Part shown: piece by piece, positions 10,160 through 20,324 of the stretch
Numbering within the stretch: position 1 is the stretch's first letter
Layout of the letters: each line of letters opens with the position of its first letter
Source of the DNA: Xanthomonas arboricola
GTDB lineage: Bacteria > Pseudomonadota > Gammaproteobacteria > Xanthomonadales > Xanthomonadaceae
Assembly (NCBI RefSeq): GCF_002940665.1
Contig: NZ_MIGY01000001.1
Location: 248,001-312,000 of the forward strand
Length of the DNA: 64,000 nucleotides
Direction of reading: 5' to 3'
Notes under the pieces: generated by a model
Databases searched by the model: none
Told to the model about the DNA's origin: nothing
Seen by the model: only the letters and a program-made list of their open reading frames with translations
Program-made: the position numbers and the translations under genes

Positions 10160-11322
10160 AACCGATCCGTGTCCTTGCTCGGGTCGATGACCACGCTGCG
10201 CTCGTTGGTGGACTGCAGCACGATACCGGCGCGTTCGCCCGCATACAGATCGCTGCGCGTGTACTGCTCATGCGCATAGCGCAGCAGCACATTGGCCACC
10301 GCCGCCACCGGCAACGCCAGCAGCATGCCCAGGAAGCCGAACAACTGGCCGCCCGCCATCACCGCGAAGATCACCGCCACCGGATGCAGGCCGATCTTGT
10401 CGCCGACGATGCGCGGCGTCAGTACATAGCTTTCCAGCAACTGGCCGACGGTGAACACCACCCCGACGCCGATCAGCAGCTTCAGGTCGAAACCCTGCGC
10501 CTGCACCACCGCCGCCAGCAGGGCGAGCACGATGCCGGTGGTGGCGCCCAGATACGGAATGAAGCTGATCAGGCCGGCGATGATGCCGATCAACAGGCCC
10601 AGATTGAGCCCGATGATGGACAGCCCGGCGGCGTAGATCGCCCCCAGCGCCAGCATCACCAGGAACTGGCCGCGGATGAAGCCACCCAGCACGTCGTTGG
10701 ATTCCTGTGCCAGCCGGCTCACGGTGCCGATGTAGGCGCGCGGAATGACTGCAGCCACACGCTCGACCAGGCGGTCCCAGTCGCGCAGGAAGTAGAACGC
10801 CAGGATCGGCAGCAACGCCAGGTTGATCACCCAGGTCACCATCGCAAAGCCCGACCGCTGCACATAGCCGAAGAAGGTCTTGGCGGCGCCGCCGGCCTGT
10901 TCCCAGTGGCTGCGGATCCAGTCGATCAGACGCTCCGGGTCCAGCCAGCCCATCAGCTCCACGCCGGTCTTGGCTTCCAGCCACGGGATGGCGGTACTGA
11001 TCGCCCAGGCACGCATCTGCGGCAGCGCATCGATCAGCGTCATGATCTGGCGCTCGATCATCGGCACCAGAATCATCAGCGCCAGCACGAACAGCAGCAG
11101 CGCCAGCACGAACACCAGCACCACCGCGATGTTGCGCGAGCGGCCGGCGCGCTCGATGCGGTCCACCAACGGGTCGCCCAGCCAGGCCAGCAACAGCGCC
11201 AGCACGAACGGCGTCAGGATCGGCGACAGCAGCGATACCACCCACAACACGCCGACAGTCAGCGCCACCCATTTCAGGCGACGCAGAAACAGGGCGATTT
11301 CGGCTTCGGGAGTCAAAGTCAT
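10156..11322 (-). CDS. perM: AI-2E/PerM family membrane transporter
   Basis: A 388-residue integral membrane protein with about eight TM helices (the first pair at about 17-60). A central soluble stretch is followed by the family's 'RGQFLVMLALGAIYAAGLS' and 'IPYLGATTGIVLALLAA' motifs and the conserved 'GDKIGLHPVAVIFAVMAGGQLFG' region. The family includes TqsA (AI-2 export) and PerM; the substrate is unknown here. The ATG at 11322 overlaps the DUF2066 stop by 4 nt and matches the start of the conserved domain. A longer in-frame reading to 11730 only runs antisense to the neighbouring frame. Confidence 0.87.
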   Translation of the reverse strand: MTLTPEAEIALFLRRLKWVALTVGVLWVVSLLSPILTPFVLALLLAWLGDPLVDRIERAGRSRNIAVVLVFVLALLLFVLALMILVPMIERQIMTLIDALPQMRAWAISTAIPWLEAKTGVELMGWLDPERLIDWIRSHWEQAGGAAKTFFGYVQRSGFAMVTWVINLALLPILAFYFLRDWDRLVERVAAVIPRAYIGTVSRLAQESNDVLGGFIRGQFLVMLALGAIYAAGLSIIGLNLGLLIGIIAGLISFIPYLGATTGIVLALLAAVVQAQGFDLKLLIGVGVVFTVGQLLESYVLTPRIVGDKIGLHPVAVIFAVMAGGQLFGFLGMLLALPVAAVANVLLRYAHEQYTRSDLYAGERAGIVLQSTNERSVVIDPSKDTDRL

Positions 11323-12431
11323 TTCAGGCGGTACTCGGCGTGCTCGTTTTCGAGAATGATCGGGCCCTCGGTCGGCACCGAAACGGGTACCAATGGGCTG
11401 TTGTCGCCGAGCATACGGTTGAGACCGGAAATACCCGTGAGCAATTCCAGATCCACTTCCATGCGGTCGCCGTTGGCGCTGATTGGGCGGATGCTGCGCA
11501 CCACCGAGACACCCTGCAGCGCGGCAGAGACGCGCAGGTAATCGTCGGCGCTGCCGATGCCGGTGATCACCGCGCGGTAGACCCCGGGCACACCCGAATC
11601 CACGCGCTTGGCGTAACGCTTGACCAGCGCATCGGCCGCGCCGTCGGCACCGGCAGCCATCGCGCGACGCGCGTCGCCGTCGCTGCTGGTCCAGCTGGAC
11701 AGCACGTTGCCGTTGTCGACGAACACCCAATCGGCGGTCCAGCCGGCGTCATTGCGGTAGAGCTTGCCGATCAACTGCATCGGCGGGCTGTACTTGGCTG
11801 AGGCGCGCGCCACTGCGGCGGTGTCCTTGCGCCAGATCGCGCCGGCCAGCACCTGCTCGGCGGCGGCACCGCCGGGCAGGCCGAGCCGGTAGCCGCGCTC
11901 GATTGCCCGGTCCAGCACGCTGCGCGCGGCATTGGCCTGCGCCACACCGACCAGGCGCGGGCCGCTGCCGTCGTCGATGGCCAGCCACAGCACCGGCTTG
12001 GGCCGCGGCAGCGGCCACACCGGCAGGCCCAGCGCGGCGATCAGGCCATCCACGTCCGATTGCCGGAAGCGTGCCACCAGCACGGTGCGGAAGGTCGGCG
12101 CTCCGGTGCGCGAGGTGCCCTGGTCCTGACGGTAATCGTAGTTTTCGACATAGCCCGGCGCGCCGCGCAAGGCCTGCGAGACGCCGGGGCGGCTCATCAC
12201 GCCGCGGTCGCCGGAGACCTTGCCCAGCACCGCGCCAAGCGCGCGCGCCAACGCACCGGGGCGATCGGACTCGCTCTGGCTGTTGACCGGCACATCGGCC
12301 TCGTAGGCACTTTGCGCCTTGGCGACGTCGCCTTCGGTGCGTAGATCGGCCTGCGCAAAGGCCGGCGCGAGGGGCATGGCGACCACGAGGGCGAGAAAGA
12401 AAGCGAGACTGCGGCGCATCGACGGTTCCAT
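11319..12431 (-). CDS. DUF2066 domain-containing exported protein
   Basis: A 370-residue protein with an N-terminal signal peptide (cleavage after 'APAFA', about residue 26) and a DUF2066 body. The body includes 'VNSQSESDRPGALARALGAVLGKVSGDRG' (recognised here in pieces), 'PVWPLPRPKPVLWLAIDDG' and a C-terminal 'GISGLNRMLGDNSPLVPV'. Function is unknown. Its constant position upstream of perM-hda suggests shared transcription. An alternative ATG at 12419 begins directly at the signal peptide and may be the true start. The gene is divergent from purM across about 130 nt, which must hold both promoters. Confidence 0.85.
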   Translation of the reverse strand: MEPSMRRSLAFFLALVVAMPLAPAFAQADLRTEGDVAKAQSAYEADVPVNSQSESDRPGALARALGAVLGKVSGDRGVMSRPGVSQALRGAPGYVENYDYRQDQGTSRTGAPTFRTVLVARFRQSDVDGLIAALGLPVWPLPRPKPVLWLAIDDGSGPRLVGVAQANAARSVLDRAIERGYRLGLPGGAAAEQVLAGAIWRKDTAAVARASAKYSPPMQLIGKLYRNDAGWTADWVFVDNGNVLSSWTSSDGDARRAMAAGADGAADALVKRYAKRVDSGVPGVYRAVITGIGSADDYLRVSAALQGVSVVRSIRPISANGDRMEVDLELLTGISGLNRMLGDNSPLVPVSVPTEGPIILENEHAEYRLK

Positions 12432-12561
12432 GACTTAAGCGTATCCGGGTGAATTGTTGCCCGAATGGGGCGCCAGCGCCAACGTGGCTGCTAAAATCGC
12501 CGCCTTTACAGCCGAGCCCTCCCCGCCCGTGACCAGCCCAACGCCTTCCAATCCCTCGCCC

Positions 12562-13587
12562 ATGACCTACCGTGAGGCAGGCGTCGACATCGATGCCGGC
12601 AATGCATTGGTCGAACGCATCAAGCCGCTGGTCAAGCGCAGCTTCCGGCCGGAGGTGATGGGTGGCCTGGGCGGTTTTGGCGCCTTGTTCGACCTGTCCG
12701 GCAAGTACAAGGAGCCGGTGCTGGTGTCCGGTACCGACGGCGTCGGCACCAAGCTCAAGCTGGCGCACCAGCTGGGCCGGCACGGCACCATCGGCATCGA
12801 CCTGGTCGGCATGTGCGTCAACGACGTGCTGGTGCAGGGCGCCGAGCCATTGTTCTTCCTGGATTATTTCGCCACCGGCAAGCTGGACGTGGACACCGCC
12901 GCGGCGGTGGTCGGAGGCATCGCGCGCGGCTGCGAGCTGTCCGGCTGCGCCCTGATCGGCGGCGAAACCGCCGAGATGCCCGACATGTATCCGCCGGGCG
13001 AGTACGACCTGGCCGGCTTCACCGTCGGCGCGGTGGAAAAATCGCAGCTGCTGGACGGCGCGCAGGTCCGCGCAGGCGACGTGCTGATCGGCATCGCCTC
13101 GTCCGGCCCGCATTCCAATGGCTACTCGCTGATCCGCAAGATCTACGAACGTGCCGGCTCACCCGCCGAGCTGGTGCTGGACGACGGCGTCAAGCTGATC
13201 GATGCGCTGATGGCGCCGACCGCGCTGTACGTCAAGCCGATCCTGGCGCTGCTCAAGTCGCATCGCGACAGCATCCACGCCATGGCGCACATCACCGGCG
13301 GCGGGCTGACCGAAAACATCATCCGGGTGATCCCCGACGGCCTGGGCCTGGACATCGCCGCCAAGGCCTGGACGCTGCCGCCGGTGTTCGCCTGGCTGCA
13401 GCGCGAAGGCGTGGTGGCCGATGCCGAAATGTGGCGCACCTTCAACTGCGGCATCGGCTTCGTGCTGATCGCCGCACCCGAGCAGGCTGCCGCGCTGGAA
13501 CAGGCACTGGATGCGCAGTCGCTGGCGCATTGGCGCATCGGCCAGGTGGTCCCGGCACAGGGCGACGAGCGCGTGCGGATCGGTTGA
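12562..13587 (+). CDS. purM: Phosphoribosylformylglycinamidine cyclo-ligase
   Basis: A 341-residue AIR synthetase catalysing the fifth step of purine synthesis (FGAM + ATP to AIR). '[11 protein letters not shown]', 'GGFGALFDL', '[15 protein letters not shown]', the metal/phosphate loop '[25 protein letters not shown]' (in pieces) and 'GGETAEMP' are all present and close to the E. coli enzyme. A GTG at 12529 in the same frame would give 352 residues and cannot be excluded, as neither start has a good ribosome-binding site. purN follows after one inserted gene. Confidence 0.95.
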   Translation: MTYREAGVDIDAGNALVERIKPLVKRSFRPEVMGGLGGFGALFDLSGKYKEPVLVSGTDGVGTKLKLAHQLGRHGTIGIDLVGMCVNDVLVQGAEPLFFLDYFATGKLDVDTAAAVVGGIARGCELSGCALIGGETAEMPDMYPPGEYDLAGFTVGAVEKSQLLDGAQVRAGDVLIGIASSGPHSNGYSLIRKIYERAGSPAELVLDDGVKLIDALMAPTALYVKPILALLKSHRDSIHAMAHITGGGLTENIIRVIPDGLGLDIAAKAWTLPPVFAWLQREGVVADAEMWRTFNCGIGFVLIAAPEQAAALEQALDAQSLAHWRIGQVVPAQGDERVRIG

Positions 13588-13601
13588 TCGAGGAGAGCTG
13601 C

Positions 13602-14060
13602 ATGGACGCTTCCCCACGCGCACTGCCGGCATCGGCCAGCGCTGACGATCTCCAGCATCTGAAACTGCTGTCGGTCTTTCACTATGTGCTGGCCGCCATC
13701 ACTGCGCTGTTTTCGCTTTTCCCGTTGATCCATCTATTCATGGGCATTGCAATCATCACCGGGCACCTGCTCATGACAAATGCCAATGCGGACGCACCAT
13801 CGATGGATCCGCGATTGTTCGGCTGGTTCTTCGTGGCGTTCGCGGCTGTGTCCATTGGCTGCGGCCTGACGCTGGCGGCGTTCATGGCCTACGCGGGCCG
13901 CTGCATCGCCCAGCGCAGACGGCATCTGCTGTGCCTGATCGTGGCCGGCATTTCCTGCTCCTTCATGCCGTTCGGCACCTTCGTCGGCGTGTTTACGCTG
14001 GTGGTGCTGCTGCGCCCGCAGGTCAAGGCCTTGTTCGCTCCGACCGCCACCGCAGCGTGA
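13602..14060 (+). CDS. Small membrane protein of unknown function between purM and purN
   Basis: A 152-residue protein with about four hydrophobic segments (about 29-58, 72-95, 108-125, 127-140) and an N-terminal Ser/Ala-rich cytosolic stretch. AGGAGAG stands 6 nt before the ATG, stronger than the sites of its neighbours. It lies 14 nt after purM and 36 nt before purN, so it is almost certainly in the pur operon. I do not recognise a characterised family; it resembles uncharacterised tetraspan Xanthomonas proteins. Nothing in the sequence ties it to purine metabolism. Confidence 0.75.
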   Translation: MDASPRALPASASADDLQHLKLLSVFHYVLAAITALFSLFPLIHLFMGIAIITGHLLMTNANADAPSMDPRLFGWFFVAFAAVSIGCGLTLAAFMAYAGRCIAQRRRHLLCLIVAGISCSFMPFGTFVGVFTLVVLLRPQVKALFAPTATAA

Positions 14061-14096
14061 CGCGCACTGCCCCATGACTTCAGCGAACCCGACCCC

Positions 14097-14750
14097 ATGA
14101 GCCTGCGTCTGGCCGTCCTGGCCTCCGGCCGTGGCAGCAACCTGCAGGCCATCCTCGATGCCATCGCCAGCGGCCGGCTGCGGGCCAAGGTCGTCGGCGT
14201 GTTTTCCGATCGCCCGCAGGCGCCGGCACTGCACAAGGTCGATGCGGCATTGCGCTGGAGCGCCAGCCCGCGCGACTTCGCCGACCGCGCGGCCTTCGAC
14301 GCTGCGCTGGGCGATGCGATCGCCGCCGCGCAGCCGGACTGGGTGATCTGCGCCGGCTACATGCGCATCCTCGGCGAGCCGCTGGTGCGTCGCTTCGCCG
14401 GGCGCATGCTCAACATTCATCCCTCCCTGCTGCCCAAATACCGCGGCCTGCATACCCATGCCCGCGCACTGGAGGCCGGCGATGCCGAACATGGCGCCAG
14501 CGTGCATCTGGTGGTGCCGGAACTGGATGCCGGCACGGTGATCGCGCAGGCGCGCGTGCCGGTGCTGCCCGACGACAGCGCCGAGCAACTGGCCGCACGC
14601 GTGTTGGCGCGCGAACACCCGCTGCTGCTGGCCACGCTGGACCTGCTCGCCAGCGGGCGTGTGCAGGTGCGTGGCGATGGCGTCCATATCGACGGTCAGT
14701 GCCTGTTTACGCCACTGCGACTAGAGTCCGCTGACACCGCATTCGCCTGA
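14097..14750 (+). CDS. purN: Phosphoribosylglycinamide formyltransferase
   Basis: A 217-residue GAR transformylase using 10-formyl-THF, the third purine step. The N-terminal GAR-binding loop 'LASGRGSNLQAIL' is followed by the active-site segment 'RMLNIHPSLLPKYRGLHTHA' (Asn/His catalytic pair) and 'SVHLVVPELDAGTVIAQ', which contains the third catalytic Asp. Length matches the family. It sits in the operon after purM and the small membrane protein. Confidence 0.95.
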   Translation: MSLRLAVLASGRGSNLQAILDAIASGRLRAKVVGVFSDRPQAPALHKVDAALRWSASPRDFADRAAFDAALGDAIAAAQPDWVICAGYMRILGEPLVRRFAGRMLNIHPSLLPKYRGLHTHARALEAGDAEHGASVHLVVPELDAGTVIAQARVPVLPDDSAEQLAARVLAREHPLLLATLDLLASGRVQVRGDGVHIDGQCLFTPLRLESADTAFA

Positions 14751-14815
14751 ATGCGGATACGCCCTCCTCATCCTGTCTCGGACATCCTGGCGGTCCCGTG
14801 CCCCGCTCTCAGCGC

Positions 14816-15643
14816 ATGAAATTCCTCCCGATCGCCACCGCGCTGTTGACCACCACCCTGCTCGCCCCGGCCGGCGCCGGCCGTGCGCAACAGGTGCGTG
14901 CGGTGCCTGCGCCGGCGGCCCCTGCTCCAGGCGCGGCGCCACCAGCGGCGCCGGCCTCTGCGGCTTCCCTGCCTGGCAGCACCTGGACGCCGCCGCCGCT
15001 GCAACCCTTCGTGGCGACGTACCAGGCGTTCTACCGCGGCAAGGAGGCCGGCGATGCCACCATGCAGGTCAGCAACAGTGAAGGCAGCCAGTGGCGTATC
15101 GACATGTCGGTGCGTGGCCGCAAGGGTTTTGCCAGCATCCTGGGTTTGAACCTGGAACAGAGCACGGTGTTCCGCGTCGATGGCGACACCTACGTGCCGT
15201 TGAGTCAGAGCACCGTGCGCAAGGCGATGTTCTTCGGCAAGAAGGTCACCGGCGTCTACAACTGGCAGACCGCCAGCGCCCAGTGGGACGGCGATCTGAA
15301 GAAGGAGCGCCAGCAGCCGATTCCGCTGCAGCGCGGCGATCAGAGCGCGCTGTCGCTGAACCTGTCGCTGATGCGCGATGCACAACCCGGGCGCAGCCTG
15401 AGCTATCGCTACGTCGATGTCGGCCGGGTGCGCAAGTACGACTACAAGGCCGCCGATGCCACCGAAGTGGTGCAGGTCGGCGACCTGAGCTACGACGCGT
15501 TGCGCGTGTACCGCGTCAACAGCGGCGACAACGAAACCATCCTCTGGATCGCCAACGGAGTTCCTACCCCGGTGCGCATCCTGCAACGTGACAAAGGTGA
15601 GGATCAGGTCGATCTACGCCTGGTCGAATATCAAGGAGCCTGA
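14816..15643 (+). CDS. DUF3108 domain-containing exported protein (first of a tandem pair)
   Basis: A 275-residue protein with a signal peptide (about 1-25), an Ala/Pro-rich spacer to about residue 58 and a DUF3108 domain. Recognisable pieces are 'PFVATYQAFYRGKEAGDATM', 'LEQSTVFRVDG', 'VTGVYNW' and 'PVRILQRDKGEDQVDLRLVEY'. The domain is a beta-rich periplasmic or outer-membrane-linked fold of unknown function. The following gene is a shorter paralogue 3 nt away without the Ala/Pro spacer. The ATG at 14816 begins the signal peptide; a GTG at 14798 would add six residues. Confidence 0.82.
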   Translation: MKFLPIATALLTTTLLAPAGAGRAQQVRAVPAPAAPAPGAAPPAAPASAASLPGSTWTPPPLQPFVATYQAFYRGKEAGDATMQVSNSEGSQWRIDMSVRGRKGFASILGLNLEQSTVFRVDGDTYVPLSQSTVRKAMFFGKKVTGVYNWQTASAQWDGDLKKERQQPIPLQRGDQSALSLNLSLMRDAQPGRSLSYRYVDVGRVRKYDYKAADATEVVQVGDLSYDALRVYRVNSGDNETILWIANGVPTPVRILQRDKGEDQVDLRLVEYQGA

Positions 15644-15646
15644 CCC

Positions 15647-16330
15647 ATGCACACCGTTTCCCGCACCTGTTCGCTGATCGCCGCTGCCGCACTGGCGGTG
15701 GCCAGCCTGCCCGCGTTCGCCCTGCAGCCGTTCCAGGCCGATTATTCGGCCAACTACATGGGCATGCAGGCCAACGGCACCATGACCCTGGCCGCCGCCG
15801 GTGCCAATCAGTGGCGCTACACGCTCACCATCCAGAACCAGCTGGCCAACCTGACCCAGAGCACGGTGTTCGAAGAGAGCAGCGGCCAATTGCGCCCGGT
15901 CAGCAGCAACGACACCTCGTCGATGATGGTCAAGCGCCGCAACGTCACCGCCAATTACGATTGGAAGACCAGCCAAGCGACCTGGGGCGGCGACATCAAG
16001 CCGGACCGCCGTGGCCCGGTGAAATTGCAGCCCGGCGACATGGATGCGCTGCTGATCAACCTGGCGATCACCCGCGACCTGGCCGCCGGCAAGCCGCTGA
16101 ACTACCGCATGGTTGATGAAGGCCGCATCAAGCCGATGAGCTACAAGGTGGTCGGCAAGGAAACCATCACCGTCAACGGCAAGCAGGAACAGGCGACCAA
16201 GGTGTCGCGCGTGGACGGGGACAAGGAATTGATCGCCTGGGTGGTCAAGGACCTGCCGGTGCCGGCGCGCCTGCTGCAGAAGGAAAAAGGCCAGGACGCG
16301 CTGGATCTGACCATCAAGGGCCTGCGCTAA
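15647..16330 (+). CDS. DUF3108 domain-containing exported protein (second of a tandem pair)
   Basis: A 227-residue protein: signal peptide to 'SLPAFA' (about 24), then the DUF3108 domain directly ('LQPFQADYSANYMGMQANGT', 'LTQSTVFEES', 'VTANYDWKTSQATW', 'PARLLQKEKGQDALDLTIK'). The motifs align one for one with the upstream gene, so the pair arose by tandem duplication. An AAGGAG-type site lies inside the end of the first gene, so the two are co-translated. The gene is followed by the second repeat island. Confidence 0.83.
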   Translation: MHTVSRTCSLIAAAALAVASLPAFALQPFQADYSANYMGMQANGTMTLAAAGANQWRYTLTIQNQLANLTQSTVFEESSGQLRPVSSNDTSSMMVKRRNVTANYDWKTSQATWGGDIKPDRRGPVKLQPGDMDALLINLAITRDLAAGKPLNYRMVDEGRIKPMSYKVVGKETITVNGKQEQATKVSRVDGDKELIAWVVKDLPVPARLLQKEKGQDALDLTIKGLR

Positions 16331-16400
16331 GCAAGATGTAACTGACATTTTAAGAGCGCGCCAAGGCGCAAGGCTTTAGGAGCCAGTGGGTCGAGGGCGC

Positions 16401-16498
16401 GGTGCCCTCACCGCTCGCGGGACACGCCGTGAACCCGTCCCTGGGGCTCGGTGGCGGCATCCATGCCGCCACACGGTCCCGCAATCGGCGAGGACACC
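16401..16498 (-). repeat. Palindromic repeat, copy B2
   Basis: Arms GGTGCCCTCACC...CGGGAC and GTCCCG...GGCGAGGACACC enclose a GTGGCGGCAT/ATGCCGCCAC hairpin. It matches copy B1 closely, including the preceding GGTCGAGGGCGCG, and is related to the reverse complement of the A copies. Confidence 0.75.
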
Positions 16499-16532
16499 GC
16501 ACCAGAGAGTTAGTCGGTTGTCTTATTGAAAA

Positions 16533-16669
16533 CATGCGCACCGACCATTTCGACGGGTCCTTGCCCGCCCACCGTCGCGGGACCTTACGCGGCATGGATG
16601 CCGCGTAAGAGCCTACATGGACGTACTTGCGGCGTGTCCCGCGATGGCGGGCGGGCAAGGACCCTGCAA
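16533..16669 (+). repeat. Palindromic repeat, copy A3
   Basis: Same unit as the copies at 8531 and 9168. Here the inner arm pair is perfect (TCGCGGGAC against GTCCCGCGA), and a compensating change keeps the outer arm paired (GGCGGGCGGGCAAGG). This suggests the fold, not only the sequence, is kept. Confidence 0.85.
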
Positions 16670-16727
16670 CCAAGCCGCAGATCAGCCACTCTACGACTGA
16701 TCTATATCCGCACCGACCTATCACTCC

Positions 16728-18442
<1,715 letters not shown>

Positions 18443-18685
18443 TCAGCCTTCGTCGGGCGTCAGCGTCTTGAGCTGCAGCGCATGGATCGCCCCGCCCATC
18501 AGCTCGCCCAGGGTTGCGTACACCATGCGATGGCGCGCCAGCGGGGCCTTGCCGGCAAATGCGGGGCTGATCACGGTCGCCTCGAAGTGCACGCCGTCGT
18601 CGCCGTGCACGTCGACGCGGGCTTCGGGCAAGCCGGATTCGATGAGTTTACGGATGGTTTCGGCGTCCAAAGGGCGTTTCCTCAT
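18443..18685 (-). CDS. ibaG: BolA/IbaG family protein
   Basis: An 80-residue BolA-fold protein. 'VDVHGDDGVHFEATVISPAFAGKAPLARHRMVYATLGELM' (in pieces) carries the family's loop His and the second His used with monothiol glutaredoxin to bind a [2Fe-2S] cluster. 'GAIHALQLKTLTPDE' matches the IbaG C-terminus rather than BolA. ibaG-murA is a conserved gene pair. The ATG at 18685 starts the domain; a start at 18700 would add five residues. It is divergent from kdsD with almost no gap. Confidence 0.88.
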   Translation of the reverse strand: MRKRPLDAETIRKLIESGLPEARVDVHGDDGVHFEATVISPAFAGKAPLARHRMVYATLGELMGGAIHALQLKTLTPDEG

Positions 18686-18724
18686 AAAATGAGCGCACAT
18701 TCTACTCTTCACCCGAGCCCCCGC

Positions 18725-19726
18725 ATGGCCGTCTCGCACCTGCCCTCCACCACCGTCAGCGACGCCAGCCTGGTCGCCAGCGGCCAGCGCGTGCTGGAGA
18801 TCGAACGCGAGGCGCTGGCCAGCGTGGGCGCACGGATCGGCAGCGACTTCGCCGCGGCCTGCCGGCTGGTGCTGGCTTCGCGCGGGCGCGTGGTGGCCAC
18901 CGGCATGGGCAAATCCGGGCATATCGCGCGCAAGATCGCCGCCACCCTGGCCTCCACCGGCACGCCGGCGTTCTTCGTGCATCCGGGCGAAGCCGGGCAC
19001 GGCGATCTGGGCATGATCACCGAGGCCGACATCGTGCTGGCGCTGTCCTACTCCGGCGAATCGGACGAGGTGCGCATGCTGCTGCCGGTGCTCAAGCGCC
19101 AGGGCAACCCGATCATCGCCATGACCGGGCGCCCGAGCTCCTCGCTGGCCCAGGCCGCCGACGTGCATCTGGATGTGAGCGTGTCCACCGAAGCCTGCCC
19201 GCTGCATCTGGCGCCCACCTCCAGCACCACTGCCTCGCTGGCGATGGGCGACGCGCTGGCCGTGGCGCTGCTGGACGCGCGCGGCTTCACCGCCGACGAC
19301 TTTGCGCGCTCGCATCCGGCCGGCAGCCTGGGCCGGCGCCTGCTGCTGCATATCACCGACGTGATGCACAGCGGCGATGACCTGCCGCGCGTGCGCGAGG
19401 ACGCCAGCCTGAGCGAGGCGCTGATGGAGATGAGCCGCAAGCGGCTGGGCATGACCGCGGTGGTCGATCACGACGGGCACCTGATCGGTCTGTTCACCGA
19501 CGGCGATTTGCGCCGCGCGCTGGACAGCGACATCGACGTGCGCAGCGCCGGCATTGCCCAGGTGATGACGCACAACCCACGCACCATCGGTGCCGACCAG
19601 CTGGCCGCCGAAGCCGCACGGCTGATGGAGGATTACAAGATCAACGGTCTGATCGTGGTCGACGCGCAACAGCGCGCGGTGGGCGCATTGAACATTCACG
19701 ACCTGTTGCGCGCCAAAGTGGTTTAA
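18725..19726 (+). CDS. kdsD: D-arabinose-5-phosphate isomerase (KpsF/GutQ/KdsD)
   Basis: A 333-residue enzyme making arabinose-5-phosphate from ribulose-5-phosphate for Kdo. The N-terminal SIS domain has 'GMGKSGHIARKIAATLASTG', 'SYSGESDE' and 'ACPLHLAPTSSTTASLAMGD'. Two CBS domains follow (about 205-330, 'LGMTAVVDHDGHLIGLFTDGDLRR'). Length agrees with E. coli KdsD (328). An ATG at 18689 in frame would add 12 residues and is an alternative. The next genes are kdsC and lptCAB, as in many proteobacteria. Confidence 0.93.
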   Translation: MAVSHLPSTTVSDASLVASGQRVLEIEREALASVGARIGSDFAAACRLVLASRGRVVATGMGKSGHIARKIAATLASTGTPAFFVHPGEAGHGDLGMITEADIVLALSYSGESDEVRMLLPVLKRQGNPIIAMTGRPSSSLAQAADVHLDVSVSTEACPLHLAPTSSTTASLAMGDALAVALLDARGFTADDFARSHPAGSLGRRLLLHITDVMHSGDDLPRVREDASLSEALMEMSRKRLGMTAVVDHDGHLIGLFTDGDLRRALDSDIDVRSAGIAQVMTHNPRTIGADQLAAEAARLMEDYKINGLIVVDAQQRAVGALNIHDLLRAKVV

Positions 19727-19775
19727 CAGGTTCAGTTTTCTACCGTTGGAACCCCGTTCTCACCGATTCGTACCG

Positions 19776-20324
19776 ATGCCCTATTCCCCATTGCAGCACC
19801 TGCCCGCCGACATCACCGACCGCGCCGCGCGTATCCGCCTGGCCTGTTTCGACGTCGACGGCACCCTGACCGACGGCCGGTTGTATTACGACCATGCCGG
19901 CAACGAGAGCAAGTCCTTCAATGTGCTCGACGGCCAGGGGCTCAAGCAGCTCGACCATGCCGGCATCCATGTCGCGCTGATCACCGCGCGCGCCAGCCTG
20001 TCGGCGGAAAAGCGCGGCCAGGATCTTGGCCTGCATGTGCAGATCGGGGTCAAGAACAAGCGCCTGGCCGTGCTGGCCCTGTGCCAGGAGCACGGTCTGT
20101 CGTTGGACCAGGTGTTGTTCATGGGCGACGACCTGCCCGACCTGCCGGCCCTGTTGGCGGTCGGCCTGCCGGTGGCGCCCGCCGGCGCGCACCCGTTGAT
20201 CGCCGAGCGCGTGCAGTGGCATACCCGGGCACGTGGGGGCGAAGGTGCCGCGCGCGAGGTCTGCGACGTGGTGCTTGCCGCGCAAGGCCAGATCGAGGGC
20301 ATCATCGAAAGGTTTTCCGCATGA
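19776..20324 (+). CDS. kdsC: 3-deoxy-D-manno-octulosonate 8-phosphate phosphatase
   Basis: A 182-residue HAD-superfamily phosphatase removing phosphate from Kdo-8-P. The nucleophile motif is 'CFDVDGTLTDG' (Asp26/Asp28), motif II is 'ALITAR', and the metal Asp pair is in 'FMGDDLPDLP'. It lacks a cap domain, as the tetrameric C0 family does. The ATG at 19776 is chosen over a TTG at 19746. Its stop overlaps the lptC start in ATGA. Confidence 0.93.
   Translation: MPYSPLQHLPADITDRAARIRLACFDVDGTLTDGRLYYDHAGNESKSFNVLDGQGLKQLDHAGIHVALITARASLSAEKRGQDLGLHVQIGVKNKRLAVLALCQEHGLSLDQVLFMGDDLPDLPALLAVGLPVAPAGAHPLIAERVQWHTRARGGEGAAREVCDVVLAAQGQIEGIIERFSA

Larger units (their letters stand above)
16331..16727. 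other. Second intergenic repeat island
   Basis: About 400 nt between convergent genes, filled by two members of the palindromic repeat family in opposite orientations (16401-16498 and 16533-16669). I see no gene. Confidence 0.75.
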
